A stretch of DNA of 64,000 nucleotides from Rivibacter subsaxonicus (GCF_004217215.1 NZ_SHKP01000005.1:377501-441500), one strand, 5' to 3'. Positions 43,120 to 52,569 are shown, counted from the first letter of the stretch. Numbers and translations: made by a program. The notes: generated by a model from the sequence alone, not told the origin.

Positions 43120-43833
43120 TCAACGGATCAGTCCGAGCCGGAGAGCCTTCAGGACGGCTTGGTGCTTGTTCGTCGCGTCGAGTTTGTGCATCGCGTTGTT
43201 GATGTGCAGCACAGCCGTTCGCTCACTGATGCCCAGAATGGCCCCAACCTCCCAAGCGGTCTTTCCTTCCATGGTCCAGCGGAGGGTCTCGAGCTCACGC
43301 GGCGTCAGACGCGGCCGCTCGGCCTCGATCACATCGGGTATCAACAGTCGCAGCGCCGTGTCTTGTGCATACACAGCGAACAGTTGGAGGTCAGCGACCA
43401 TTCGAGAGACCTCAAACGGCTGGCGCGGCAATCCCTCTGCTCGGTCGACCCCGATAACAAAGTGACGCGCGTCGGGCAGGTGCAACGCAAGGCAAATGCC
43501 CGTGTTGTAGCCAAACTGGGCCTGCTGCTCCCACATGGGGCCGAGGCTCTTGCTCGTGTACGTGCCCTGGTCCCAGATGATCGGGACACTGTGGCGCTTC
43601 ACGTGCTGCATGACGGGGTCAATCTTGGCCCCCTCTCGATCGTCGGTGAACTCAATGAACGCTGACGGAGCGTTGTGGACCGAAAAGAACTCCGCGCTCG
43701 TGCCGGGTTGGTCGACCACGGCCGTCGCTGTCACCGTTTCGAACCCCAAGTTCTGCGCAAAGCGCACCACCTCCCCGCGAAACTCATCGCGAGTCTTCGC
43801 TTCAAGGACGGAGGTGTAACTGGCAGGCAGCAT
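43120..43833 (-). CDS. LuxR family regulator with autoinducer-binding domain (solo)
   Basis: A 237-residue LuxR-type regulator: an N-terminal autoinducer-binding-like domain (about 5-160) and a GerE-type HTH (about 172-232; LTPRELETLRWTMEGKTAWEVGAILG, then SERTAVLHINNAMHKLDA). Of the conserved ligand-pocket residues, the Asp-Pro (KIDPVMQH) and Trp-Asp (IIWDQG) are kept, but where Trp and Tyr are normally found the protein reads NAPSAFIEF, without either. No luxI is present in the window. An ATG at 43833 is used; a TTG at 43872 could add 13 residues. The peptide operon follows after about 100 bases. Likely activator of the flanking lux-box-like promoters. Confidence 0.88.
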   Translation of the reverse strand: MLPASYTSVLEAKTRDEFRGEVVRFAQNLGFETVTATAVVDQPGTSAEFFSVHNAPSAFIEFTDDREGAKIDPVMQHVKRHSVPIIWDQGTYTSKSLGPMWEQQAQFGYNTGICLALHLPDARHFVIGVDRAEGLPRQPFEVSRMVADLQLFAVYAQDTALRLLIPDVIEAERPRLTPRELETLRWTMEGKTAWEVGAILGISERTAVLHINNAMHKLDATNKHQAVLKALRLGLIR

Positions 43834-43952
43834 TTGGTTTCTAAATTCTCGACGATCGCGGCCCTTTGCCAACGGGCGGCGCCTCTAGACGCCGCATCGG
43901 GTCGGCTCCAAGGCCACAGCCCGATCCTCTCCCACGTTTCACAGACCCCCCC

Positions 43953-43968
43953 CTGACAGCTCTTACAG
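43953..43968. promoter_or_regulatory. lux-box-like site, copy 2
   Basis: CTGACAGCTCTTACAG differs from the site before the peptide gene at only two of 16 positions. It lies 120 bases upstream of the LuxR start and 131 bases upstream of the divergent 44084 gene, so it could act on either. It is followed, 2 bases later, by a third copy in the same orientation. Confidence 0.7.
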
Positions 43969-43970
43969 GT

Positions 43971-43986
43971 CTGACAGAGCTTACAG
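43971..43986. promoter_or_regulatory. lux-box-like site, copy 3
   Basis: CTGACAGAGCTTACAG is an 18-base-period tandem repeat of copy 2 (13 of 16 positions identical). Both copies are built from TGACAG and TTACAG hexamers spaced every 9 bases, so four half-sites lie on one face of the helix or nearly so. The tandem layout between divergent genes favours cooperative binding by the adjacent LuxR protein. Confidence 0.7.
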
Positions 43987-44006
43987 ATGCCATCGTGATT
44001 TCCGTC

Positions 44007-44019
44007 GCTCAGACTGAGC
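44007..44019. repeat. Perfect 13-base palindrome upstream of 44084
   Basis: GCTCAGACTGAGC is a perfect palindrome with a central A, about 65 bases before the 44084 start and 21 bases after the tandem lux-box-like sites. It could be an additional operator or an RNA hairpin at the 5' end of that gene's transcript. Confidence 0.35.
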
Positions 44020-44083
44020 CCCATCCCTCGCGCGGCGTACCGGCCGCAAGGGCTCCAGATCAACTCACGACGAAGGCTGTGTC

Positions 44084-44500
44084 ATGTCGAACTTCATCCA
44101 ACAAACGCCTGCCTGGACGGTCGTCGCCTGGCGTCCGCAATTGTGTCAGGCACGCTCCGCGCCCAAGTTGCAGTTCACGCACCTGGGCACCACCGTGCAG
44201 CGCAGCTTCGATGCCGACGCGCCGCGCAGCGGCCAGACGGTCTGGGGTCTGACAGGCGCCGACAGCCAGACCGAAGGCCCGGCCGGCGTGGCCTGGGACT
44301 GGATCGAGATCACGCAGGGCGTGGTGGCGATCGCCGACCCGATGGCGATGATCACCAACCTGCGCCTGATCGGCGCCCACGGCGAGGTGCTGACCGCGCC
44401 CGAGGCGGCACTGCACCTCAACGAGCTGGTCCATGCGTTGCCGTGGCAGGACGAGGTCCAGCGCGCCATGAGCAACGGCTTCAGCCCGACCATTCACTGA
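44084..44500 (+). CDS. Unknown 138-residue protein divergent from the LuxR gene
   Basis: A 138-residue soluble protein without signal peptide; the middle part (PAGVAWDWIEITQGVVAIADPMAMITNLRLIG) looks beta-rich, and it ends NGFSPTIH. No family recognised. GAAGG precedes the ATG. It shares a 210-base upstream region with two tandem lux-box-like motifs and a palindrome, suggesting that the LuxR-type regulator controls it. Its lack of an export signal makes it a candidate for an immunity, maturation or response protein of the peptide system, which is inference from position only. Confidence 0.65.
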   Translation: MSNFIQQTPAWTVVAWRPQLCQARSAPKLQFTHLGTTVQRSFDADAPRSGQTVWGLTGADSQTEGPAGVAWDWIEITQGVVAIADPMAMITNLRLIGAHGEVLTAPEAALHLNELVHALPWQDEVQRAMSNGFSPTIH

Positions 44501-44574
44501 GCGAGGTCCGTCGACCGTCCACCGCGGCCGGTCGCGCCTGCACGCGCGTCGGTCGACGGTCACCGCCGCCAGCC

Positions 44575-45761
44575 TCAGGCCTTCGCCGCCGCCGCGCGCA
44601 GACGGCCGGCGATGAAGGCCAGGCTCGCCGCGGTGAGCAGCGCGGCGACCGCCAGCGGCAGTAGCAGCTCGAACGCGCCGAGTGCTTCGCCGCGCAGCAC
44701 GCGGTTCATCAGCGTGCTTTGCGCGAGCGCGGGCACCGCCAGGAACCAGCGCTGCTCGCCGCCCTGGTTGAACACGGTGACCAGCGGCAGCAATGACGCG
44801 GCCAGGATGACGATGGTGTTGTTGGCCTGCGCTTCCTTGAAGCTCTTGCAGCGGATCGCCACGGCCATCATCAGCGCCGACAGCGCGGCCGCCAGCGGCA
44901 CCAGCACCATCAAGAAGGCCGCGGCCTCGCGCAGCCCGAACTGGAACAGCGAGCGCAGCGTCTCGCTGGCGATGAGCCACTGCGCCGGCAGGAAGCTCAG
45001 GACCGACAGCAGCGCGATGCCCATCGCCAGCGATGCGACCGCGCCCCACTTGCCGAGCGTGATCGCCAGCGGCGAGGCCGGCGTGGCCAGCAGCGGCTCG
45101 AGCGAGCCGCGCTCGCGCTCGCCAGCGGTGGTGTCGAGCGCAGCGCCCAGCGCGCCGTAGAGCACCGCCATGATCACGAAGAAGGGCAGCATGCCGGTGA
45201 ACTGCGCGGCCCGGCTCTGGTTGCTGGCCAGGTCGCGCTCGTGCAGCGTGCTGACCTGCAACACCGAGGTGCTGACGCCGCGCAGCGCCAGCGCGAGCAT
45301 GCCGCGCTCGCGGTTGAAGCCATCGACCAGACGCTCCACGCGACGGGTGCCGGCCTCGGCCTGGCGGTTGGCGCTGTCGCTCACCAGTTCCAGCTCCGGC
45401 ATCTCGCCGCGCGCAAGGAGCCCCTCGAAGTCCCGGGGCACCACCAGCACCGGATCGCCCAGGCGCGACTTGCGCAGTTGCTCTTCGTAGTCGGCCGGTG
45501 CCGGCTCGATCGTCACGCTCTGGCGCTCGATGAAGTTGGCCAGCGTCGGCGCGTGCTCGATGCCGACCGCCACCACCACGCGTCGCTCGGCGCGGGTCTC
45601 TAGCGACGACACCAGGCCCGACAGCAGCACCAGCACCAGCGGCCCCATCGCCACCGAGCTGACCAGCACCACCGCCAGCGTACGACGGTCGCGCAACGCG
45701 TCCACGAGTTCCTTCTTCAGCACCGACCAGGCGCCGGCCAGGCGTGAGCGTCGGGCCGCGT

Positions 45762-45765
<4 letters not shown>
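44575..45765 (-). CDS. natB: ABC-2 type permease (NatB-like)
   Basis: A 396-residue permease of the ABC-2/NatB group. One N-terminal helix (about 26-48), a large extracytoplasmic domain (about 50-185), then five more helices from about 195 to the end. The segment ERERGSLEPLLATPASPLAITLGKW is the typical signature of this family. NatAB-type transporters export Na+ or other small molecules and are also used for drug or peptide self-protection. GGAGGTGG precedes the ATG, which overlaps the ATPase stop (ATGA). It ends 75 bases from the convergent 44084 gene. Confidence 0.88.
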
Positions 45766-46564
<799 letters not shown>

Positions 46565-46568
<4 letters not shown>

Positions 46569-48064
46569 CGGGCGGCTCCGGTGGTGGTCGCCGCCGGACT
46601 CAGCGGGTCGGGTGGGATGAAGGGCAGCGGCGGCGGAATCCGCTTGATGCAGCTCGCGTCCAGATCGAGTGCCGCCGCGCTCGACTCGTCGTCAATGAAG
46701 CGATGCAGCAGGTCGCGTGTACAGCCTTGCGCCATCAGGCCATGGCCGGCCGCGGGCACGACGACGTGTCTGGCGTTGGCGCCGAGCGCCTTGGCCATGC
46801 GCTCGCCATGGCGCGGCGGCGTGACCGGATCGAGGCCGCCGCTGAGCAGCAGCACCGGCACCGGACTCGGCGCCACCGTGTAGAACGCCGGCGCCACGGC
46901 ACCGCGCGGCCATTGCGCGCAAAGCGCGCGATAGGGCTGCAGGAAGGCGTCGCCGATCATCGACGGCGGCGCGGCCGCGGGCTTGGCTGCTGCGCCCTCG
47001 ACCTGCGGCCAGTCCTCGGCGCAGATCACCGAGAAATGCTGGCCCTCGGCCAGGCGCGTCGCCGCGCTGCCCTGGCCCACCGAGGCCAGGCCGAACAGCG
47101 GCTCGTAGCGCGCGCTCGCGGCGGCCCCCAGCGCCTCGGGCAGGGCCGCGGCCAGCGCCGGCGCGTAAAGCGGTCCGCGCAGCGCGGACAACAGGGCTTC
47201 GCGAGTCATCGTCAACGAGCTCGACACGCCGTTGACCGGATCGGTCACCACGGCGCTTTGAGGCAGCGCGTCGAGCCGGGCCTTGAAGCGCTGGCCCAGG
47301 TCGGGGTGGCGCGCCTTGCAGGCGGCGTCGCTCGCGCAGGCCGCGAGCGTTGCGTCGAGCGCGGCCTGCGCGTCCTCGGCCATCACCAGCGGCAGCGCCA
47401 TGTCGGGCGGCGCTACGCCGTCGAGCACCAGGCGCCGCACCTGCTGCGGAAACAGCCGCAGGTACTCGAGCCCGGCGCGCGTGCCGTAGCTGCCGCCGAC
47501 CAGGTTGATGCGTTCGGCGCCGAGCGCAGCGCGCACCGCGTCGAGGTCGGCCATCGCGATCGTGGTCGTGTACTGGCGCAGGTCGCCGTGCGGCAGCTTC
47601 TGCAGGCGGGCGCGGCAGTCCTCGAGCCGGCGGATGCCTTCGGCCAGGTCGATGCGCCGCGCCAGCGGCAGACGTTCGCTCTCGCTGTCGCACAGCAGCG
47701 GCGCGCTGCGACCGGTGCCGCGCTGGTCGACGAATACCAGGTCGCGCCGGTTCGACAGACGCGAGAACAGGTTGGCCAAGTCCGGCGCCAGCGCGATCGC
47801 GCTCTGGCCCGGCCCGCCGGCCAGGAAAAACACCGGGTCGGGCGCCTTGCGCCGGGCGGTGGCCGGAATCACGACGTAGTGCAGCTCGATCTGCGGGCCT
47901 TCGGCGCGCGCCGGGTCGAGTGCGCGCTTGACGCTGCCGCACAGCGCCTCGTGGCGCAGGCCCTCGATGCGGCAAGGGGTTGGCGAAAGGCTGGTGGTGG
48001 CGTTGGCGCTCAGCGCCAGGGGCAGCAGGGCCACCGGGGCCCAGCGACGAAGAAGATTTCTCAT
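46565..48064 (-). CDS. Exported alpha/beta hydrolase, tripeptidyl aminopeptidase-like (TAP family)
   Basis: A 499-residue hydrolase with a signal peptide (LLRRWAPVALLPLALSANA). The proline-iminopeptidase/TAP fold is shown by FFLAGGPGQSAIALAP near residue 75, the nucleophile elbow GGSYGTRAG, an Asp in GGLDPVTPP and a final His in AAGHGLMAQGC. It probably cleaves N-terminal residues from peptides in the periplasm. First gene of an operon with natA and natB, overlapping natA by 4 bases. A peptidase with an exporter near a secreted-peptide locus could be relevant to peptide turnover, but this is inference. Confidence 0.88.
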
Positions 48065-48118
48065 GCGGCGGCATTCTGCGGGCGCCGGCAGCACCCGCCC
48101 CCCGGTGGCAACGCGCGA

Positions 48119-48883
48119 TCAGCGCAGGAAAGCGTCATAGCCCGTCTTCAGGATCAGCGCTGAGACCACGACGATGAACGCAGCACGCACGAAGCCGGCG
48201 CCATGCTTGAGCGCGAGCCGGGTGCCGATCAGGCTGCCGATCACATTGGCCACCGCCATCACCAGCGCCAGGTGCCACCACACGTGGCCGGTCAGCGCGA
48301 AGGTCAGCAGCGCTGCGAGGTTGGTCGCGGTGTTGAGCAGCTTGGCGCTGGCCGAGGCATGCAGGAAGTCGTAGCCGAGCAGTCGCACGAACAGGAAGAC
48401 GAGGAAACTGCCGGTGCCTGGGCCGAAGAAGCCGTCGTAGAAGCCGATCACGACGCCGATCGCGCTGGCGACCAGGGCCTCGCGCGATCCCTGCCAGCGC
48501 GGCACGTGGGCCCGGCCCAGGTCCTTGCGCACCAGCGTGTAGACCAGCACCGCGGCCAGCACGAAGGGCAGTGCGCGGCGCAGGCCGGAGCCGTCGACCT
48601 GGGTCACGGTCCACGCGCCGAGCGCGCTGCCAACCAGCGCCGCGGCCGCGGCCGGCAGCAAGGCGCTCCACTTGAGCGTGACGCGGCGCGCGAACTGCAC
48701 CGTGGCCCAGGCGGTGCCCCAGACCGCGGCGCCCTTGTTGGTACCGAACAGCGTTGCCGGCGGCGCGTTGGGAAAGGCGCTGAACAGCGCCGGCACGAGG
48801 ATCAGGCCGCCGCCGCCGACGATCGCGTCGATGGTGCCGGCCAGCAGCGAGGCCAGCGTGACGAAGACCAGGTCGAAGGACAT
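48119..48883 (-). CDS. TSUP family (TauE/SafE) permease
   Basis: A 254-residue integral membrane protein with about eight helices, opening SLLAGTIDAIVGGGGLILVPAL and containing FYDGFFGPGTGSFLVFLFVRLLGYDF, the two conserved half motifs of the sulfite/sulfonate exporter family. Substrates of the family include sulfite, sulfoacetate and other organosulfur anions. Standalone gene on the minus strand, preceded by a 260-base leader region with a strong hairpin. Confidence 0.93.
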   Translation of the reverse strand: MSFDLVFVTLASLLAGTIDAIVGGGGLILVPALFSAFPNAPPATLFGTNKGAAVWGTAWATVQFARRVTLKWSALLPAAAAALVGSALGAWTVTQVDGSGLRRALPFVLAAVLVYTLVRKDLGRAHVPRWQGSREALVASAIGVVIGFYDGFFGPGTGSFLVFLFVRLLGYDFLHASASAKLLNTATNLAALLTFALTGHVWWHLALVMAVANVIGSLIGTRLALKHGAGFVRAAFIVVVSALILKTGYDAFLR

Positions 48884-48911
48884 CGGACGGGAGCAAATGC
48901 GAGCGGCAAAG

Positions 48912-48937
48912 AAAAAGGCGCCGGGGATACCGGCGCC
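48912..48937 (-). terminator. Intrinsic terminator between the GMC oxidoreductase and TSUP genes
   Basis: An 8-base perfect stem (GGCGCCGG / CCGGCGCC) with a 5-base loop is followed on the minus strand by TTTTTC. It lies 28 bases before the TSUP start and 209 bases after the GMC oxidoreductase stop. So far from the upstream gene and so near the downstream one, it may be a leader terminator (attenuator) of the TSUP gene rather than a simple terminator. Confidence 0.75.
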
Positions 48938-49145
48938 TTCAGCATCCGTCGCTGGTTTGCAGCGAGCATGCCCTCGTTTCCTTGTCGCGACCTGTACACC
49001 CCGGCACGCGCGGAACGCTTGTCTCCTCAGTCCCCCGCCAGGGCGGACCGGAGTCCGCCGCGAGTGGCGCGACTGTAGGGGCCGGCCCGCGCTGGTGCAT
49101 CGGTACTTTCCTGCACCAAGCTGGCGCGTTTGCGTCGCGTCAGCT

Positions 49146-50819
49146 TCACGCGAAGTCGGCCGCGATCCACGCGGCCGCCTTCTCCGCGACCATCAGTGTC
49201 GGGCTGTTGGTGTTACCGCTGGTGATGGTCGGCATCACGCTGGCATCGACCACGCGCAGGCCGCGAATCGCGCCACCAGGCCCGCGCACGCGCAGCCGCG
49301 CGTCGACCACGGCCTGCGGGTCATCGGTGCGGCCCATGCGGCAGGTGCCGACCGGATGGAAGATCGTGGTCGCGATGTCGCCGGCCAGCCGCGCCAGCTC
49401 TTCGTCGGTCTGGAACTGAAGGCCCGGCCGGTACTCCTCCGGGCTGAACTTCGCCAGCGCCGGCTGGGCAACGATGCGGCGCGTCACGCGCAGGCTCTCG
49501 GCCGCGACCTTGCGGTCCTCGGCGGTCGAGAGGTAGTTCGGCGCGATCGCCGGCGCATCCTCGGCCCGGCCGCTGCGGATCCGCACCGAGCCGCGCGACG
49601 TCGGGTTGAGGTTGCAGACGCTGGCGGTGAAGGCGTCGAAGCCGTGCAGCGGCTCGCCAAAGGCGTCGAGACTGAGCGGCTGCACGTGGTACTCGAGGTC
49701 GGGCCATTCCAGCTCGGGCCTGCTGCGCGTGAAGGCACCGAGCTGCGAGGGCGCCATGCTCATCGGTCCGCTGCGCGTCAGCGCGTACTCGAGCCCGATG
49801 CGCGCCTTGCCGAGCAGCGAGGCGGCCAGCGTGTTGAGCGTGCGCGCGCCCTGCACCTTGAACACGGCGCGGATCTGCAGGTGATCCTGCAGGTTCTCGC
49901 CGACGCCGGGCAGTTCGTGCAGCAGCTCGACGCCGGCACCGCGCAGCGCCTCGGCGCCACCGATGCCGGACAGCTGCAGCAATTGCGGCGAGCCGATCGC
50001 GCCGGCGGCCAGGATGACCTCGGCGGCGGCGCCGACGGTCTCGACGCCGCCCGGCGTGCGCACCCGCACGCCACTGCAGCGCAGGCCGCCATCGCCGTCG
50101 CGCTCGAACAGCAGACGCTCGACCTGGGCCCCGGTCCAGAGTTCGAAGTTCGGGCGGCCGTAGCAGGCCGGGCGTAGGAAGGCCTTGGCCGTGTTCCAGC
50201 GCCAGCCGGCGCGCTGGTTGACCTCGAAATAGCCCACGCCCTCGTTGCTGCCGCGGTTGAAGTCGTCGGTGGCCGGGATGCCGGCCTGCTGCGCGGCCTG
50301 CGAGAACGCGTCGAGGATGTCCCAGCGCAGGCGCTGCTTCTCGATGCGCCACTCGCCGCCATGGCCGTGGAAGCGTCGGAAGCCGGCATCCGCGGCCTCG
50401 CTCGCGTCACCGCGCCAATGGTCCTCGTGACGCTTGAAGAACGGCAGGCAGGCGTCCCAGCGCCAGGCATCGTCGCCGGTGATTTGCGCCCATTGCTCGT
50501 AGTCGCGCGACTGGCCTCGCATGTAGATCATGCCGTTGATGCTCGAGCAGCCGCCGAGCACCTTGCCGCGCGGATAGCGCAGGCTGCGGCCGTTGAGCCC
50601 GGCGTCGGGCTCGGTGTTGAACATCCAGTCGGTGCGCGGGTTGCCGATGCAGTGCAGATAGCCGACCGGAATGTGGATCCAGTGGTAGTCGTCCTTGCCG
50701 CCGGCCTCGATCAGCAGCACGCGCTTGCGCGGGTTGGCGCTCAGGCGGTTGGCGAGCAGGCAGCCGGCGGTGCCGGCGCCGATGATGACGAAGTCGAAAC
50801 CCGGGATGGCGGCAGTCAT
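49146..50819 (-). CDS. GMC family oxidoreductase, choline/alcohol dehydrogenase-like
   Basis: A 557-residue flavoenzyme: FAD motif IIGAGTAGCLLANRL at residues 12-26, GMC signature 1 LGGCSSINGMIYMRG near residue 90, signature 2 GAIGSPQLLQLSGIG near 270, catalytic pair HPVGTCRMG and NTNSPTLMVAEKAA at the C-terminus. Enzymes of this type oxidise choline, alcohols or polyethylene glycol. The substrate cannot be chosen. It stands alone; no betaine aldehyde dehydrogenase is adjacent, which argues mildly against choline. Confidence 0.92.
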   Translation of the reverse strand: MTAAIPGFDFVIIGAGTAGCLLANRLSANPRKRVLLIEAGGKDDYHWIHIPVGYLHCIGNPRTDWMFNTEPDAGLNGRSLRYPRGKVLGGCSSINGMIYMRGQSRDYEQWAQITGDDAWRWDACLPFFKRHEDHWRGDASEAADAGFRRFHGHGGEWRIEKQRLRWDILDAFSQAAQQAGIPATDDFNRGSNEGVGYFEVNQRAGWRWNTAKAFLRPACYGRPNFELWTGAQVERLLFERDGDGGLRCSGVRVRTPGGVETVGAAAEVILAAGAIGSPQLLQLSGIGGAEALRGAGVELLHELPGVGENLQDHLQIRAVFKVQGARTLNTLAASLLGKARIGLEYALTRSGPMSMAPSQLGAFTRSRPELEWPDLEYHVQPLSLDAFGEPLHGFDAFTASVCNLNPTSRGSVRIRSGRAEDAPAIAPNYLSTAEDRKVAAESLRVTRRIVAQPALAKFSPEEYRPGLQFQTDEELARLAGDIATTIFHPVGTCRMGRTDDPQAVVDARLRVRGPGGAIRGLRVVDASVMPTITSGNTNSPTLMVAEKAAAWIAADFA

Positions 50820-50899
50820 CCGCCGAGACTAGCAGCCACCCGGGCTCGCAAGCAGCGGCAAAGCCCCGTAGCATCGGCGCCAGATCACGCCGGCACCCC

Positions 50900-51595
50900 A
50901 TGGGAGAACTAATCACCGCCTTCGCCAAGGGCCTGCTGCTGGCACCGCTGACCCTTTTGCCGATCATCAATCCGATCGGCGTCGCGCCGATGTACCTAGC
51001 GCTGCTCGGGCCGGTCGACGAGACCACCGGCAAGCGTGTGGCCAAGCGGGTTGGCATCAATGCCGCGCTCGTGCTGCTGGGCGCGATGTTCATCGGCGCC
51101 CAGTTGCTGCGGATGTTCGGCATCTCACTGCCGATCGTGCGCGTGGCCGGCGGGCTGATCGTCGCCGCAACCGCCTGGAAGCTGCTCGGCGATCCGCAGG
51201 TCGACCGCGCCACCGAATCGGTCGGCCACCATTCGGTGCGCGACCCGGCCGTGTTGATGGAGCACAGCTTCTACCCGCTGACCTTTCCGTTCACGGTCGG
51301 GCCCGGCAGCATCGCGGCCTCGATCACGCTCGGCGCCACGCTGTCGTTCAGCAAACCGGTCGGCATCGCCAACGGTGCCGCGATGGCGGTCGGCGTCGGG
51401 CTCACCGCCTACACGATCTACCTCTGCTACCGCTTCGCGCCGCGCCTGGTGCGCGTCCTGGGCAGCGTCGGCACCACGGTGCTGCTTCGCTTCTCGGCCT
51501 TCATCCTGCTGTGCGTCGGCGTCCAGATCGTCTGGGACGGGCTGGCCGACCTGGTGCTCGAGGTTTCGCGCGAGGTCCGGCAGCAGGCCCGTTGA
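50900..51595 (+). CDS. MarC/NAAT family membrane protein
   Basis: A 231-residue protein of the MarC (UPF0056) family with six hydrophobic helices; typical phrases are LLPIINPIGVAPMYLAL near residue 20 and YPLTFPFTVGPGSIAASI near 115. Function unsettled; early assignment to antibiotic resistance was not upheld. Divergent from the GMC gene, 80 bases apart, and convergent with the BtuF-like gene. Confidence 0.9.
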   Translation: MGELITAFAKGLLLAPLTLLPIINPIGVAPMYLALLGPVDETTGKRVAKRVGINAALVLLGAMFIGAQLLRMFGISLPIVRVAGGLIVAATAWKLLGDPQVDRATESVGHHSVRDPAVLMEHSFYPLTFPFTVGPGSIAASITLGATLSFSKPVGIANGAAMAVGVGLTAYTIYLCYRFAPRLVRVLGSVGTTVLLRFSAFILLCVGVQIVWDGLADLVLEVSREVRQQAR

Positions 51596-51613
51596 GGCGG
51601 TCAGCGGCCGCCA

Positions 51614-52387
51614 TCAGGCTTGCTGCGCCAGATGCCCGAGGTAGCGCAGCCCGGTCGCGGCGCGTGGCCCGTACCAGCTCAGCAGCTCGCCATCGACCAG
51701 CAGCACCCGCGCCTGCGGCGCCAGTGCCTGCACCTCGGCCAGATGGCGCTCGCCAAAGCGATAGGGCTCCGAGCTCAGCAGCACCAGCTCGGCCTCGCGC
51801 CATTCCGGCGCGTCCGGCGCCAGCGCCGGGTAGCGACCGGCGCCGGACGACCCGCCGTGCTGCGCCGGCAGCGTCTGCCAGTTCACGCTCGCGAGCATGC
51901 TGGCGATGTAGGTGTCGCGCGCGACCGACATCCACGGCGCGCGCCAGATCAGGTACAGCACCGACCGCGCCGGCCACGCCCGCCCGGCCAGCGCGGCGCA
52001 GGCGGCGTCGAAGTCGGCACGCAGCGCGGCCGCCCGCTCCGCCACGCCGGGCTGGTCGGCGAAGGTTTGCACCAACTGCTCCAGCAGCACCAGGTTGTCG
52101 GCCACCGCGCAGGGATGGGTGGCGATCACGTGCGGAACGAACTGGCGCAGCGCCAGCACCGTCTCGAGCCGGTTCTCGTCGACGTTGACCAGCACGTGGG
52201 TTGGCGCCAACTCGCGCAGGCGACTCAGATCGGGATCCTTGGTGCCGCCGACCTTGGCGACGTCGACCACCTCCTTGCGGGGGTGGATGCAGAAACCGGT
52301 GCGCGCCACCAGCCGACCACCGAGGCCCAGCGCGCAGAGCAACTCGGTCAGGCTGGGCACGAGGCTGGCGATTCGGGGCACAGACAT
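51614..52387 (-). CDS. BtuF-like helical-backbone metal-receptor protein, no signal peptide
   Basis: A 257-residue protein with the fold of cobalamin/iron periplasmic binding proteins: RIASLVPSLTELLCALGLGGRLVARTGFC at the start, then KVGGTKDPDLSRLRELAPTHVLVN. Unlike BtuF it lacks a signal peptide, so it appears cytoplasmic; this group is often annotated as cobalamin-binding or helical backbone metal receptor. No transporter genes adjoin. A PduO-type adenosyltransferase is encoded about 39 kb away in the window. Confidence 0.82.
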   Translation of the reverse strand: MSVPRIASLVPSLTELLCALGLGGRLVARTGFCIHPRKEVVDVAKVGGTKDPDLSRLRELAPTHVLVNVDENRLETVLALRQFVPHVIATHPCAVADNLVLLEQLVQTFADQPGVAERAAALRADFDAACAALAGRAWPARSVLYLIWRAPWMSVARDTYIASMLASVNWQTLPAQHGGSSGAGRYPALAPDAPEWREAELVLLSSEPYRFGERHLAEVQALAPQARVLLVDGELLSWYGPRAATGLRYLGHLAQQA

Positions 52388-52518
52388 CGGCGCAACAGTG
52401 GGGGTGCGGAGTTCACAGTTTTTCACGCAAATCCGGCGCATGGTTGATAATGCAAGAGTCTGGCTGCGGCGCCTTCTCGTGATGAATGTAGATAGGTTGA
52501 AGCTCCACAGGCGGGTTG

Positions 52519-52542
52519 CGGGTGCATCGGGCACCCGTTTTT
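52519..52542 (+). terminator. Terminator-like hairpin in the leader of the RNA-binding protein gene
   Basis: CGGGTGC / GCACCCG (52519-52525, 52531-52537) with a 5-base loop is followed by TTTTT, ending 28 bases before the start codon. No gene ends just upstream on this strand, so it is more likely a leader terminator of the gene below than a terminator of a preceding one. Confidence 0.75.
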
Positions 52543-52569
52543 GACAGTGACAGAGAAAGGCGCTCTTCC

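Noticed and set aside
43930-43945. CACGTTTCACAG near the LuxR gene as a third parS
   Set aside because: Only about half of the palindrome is present and the right arm is not complementary.
48884-49145. Known riboswitch (glycine, SAM, TPP types) before the TSUP gene
   Set aside because: None of the conserved core motifs of these riboswitches was found by eye; only an unassigned structured leader is reported.
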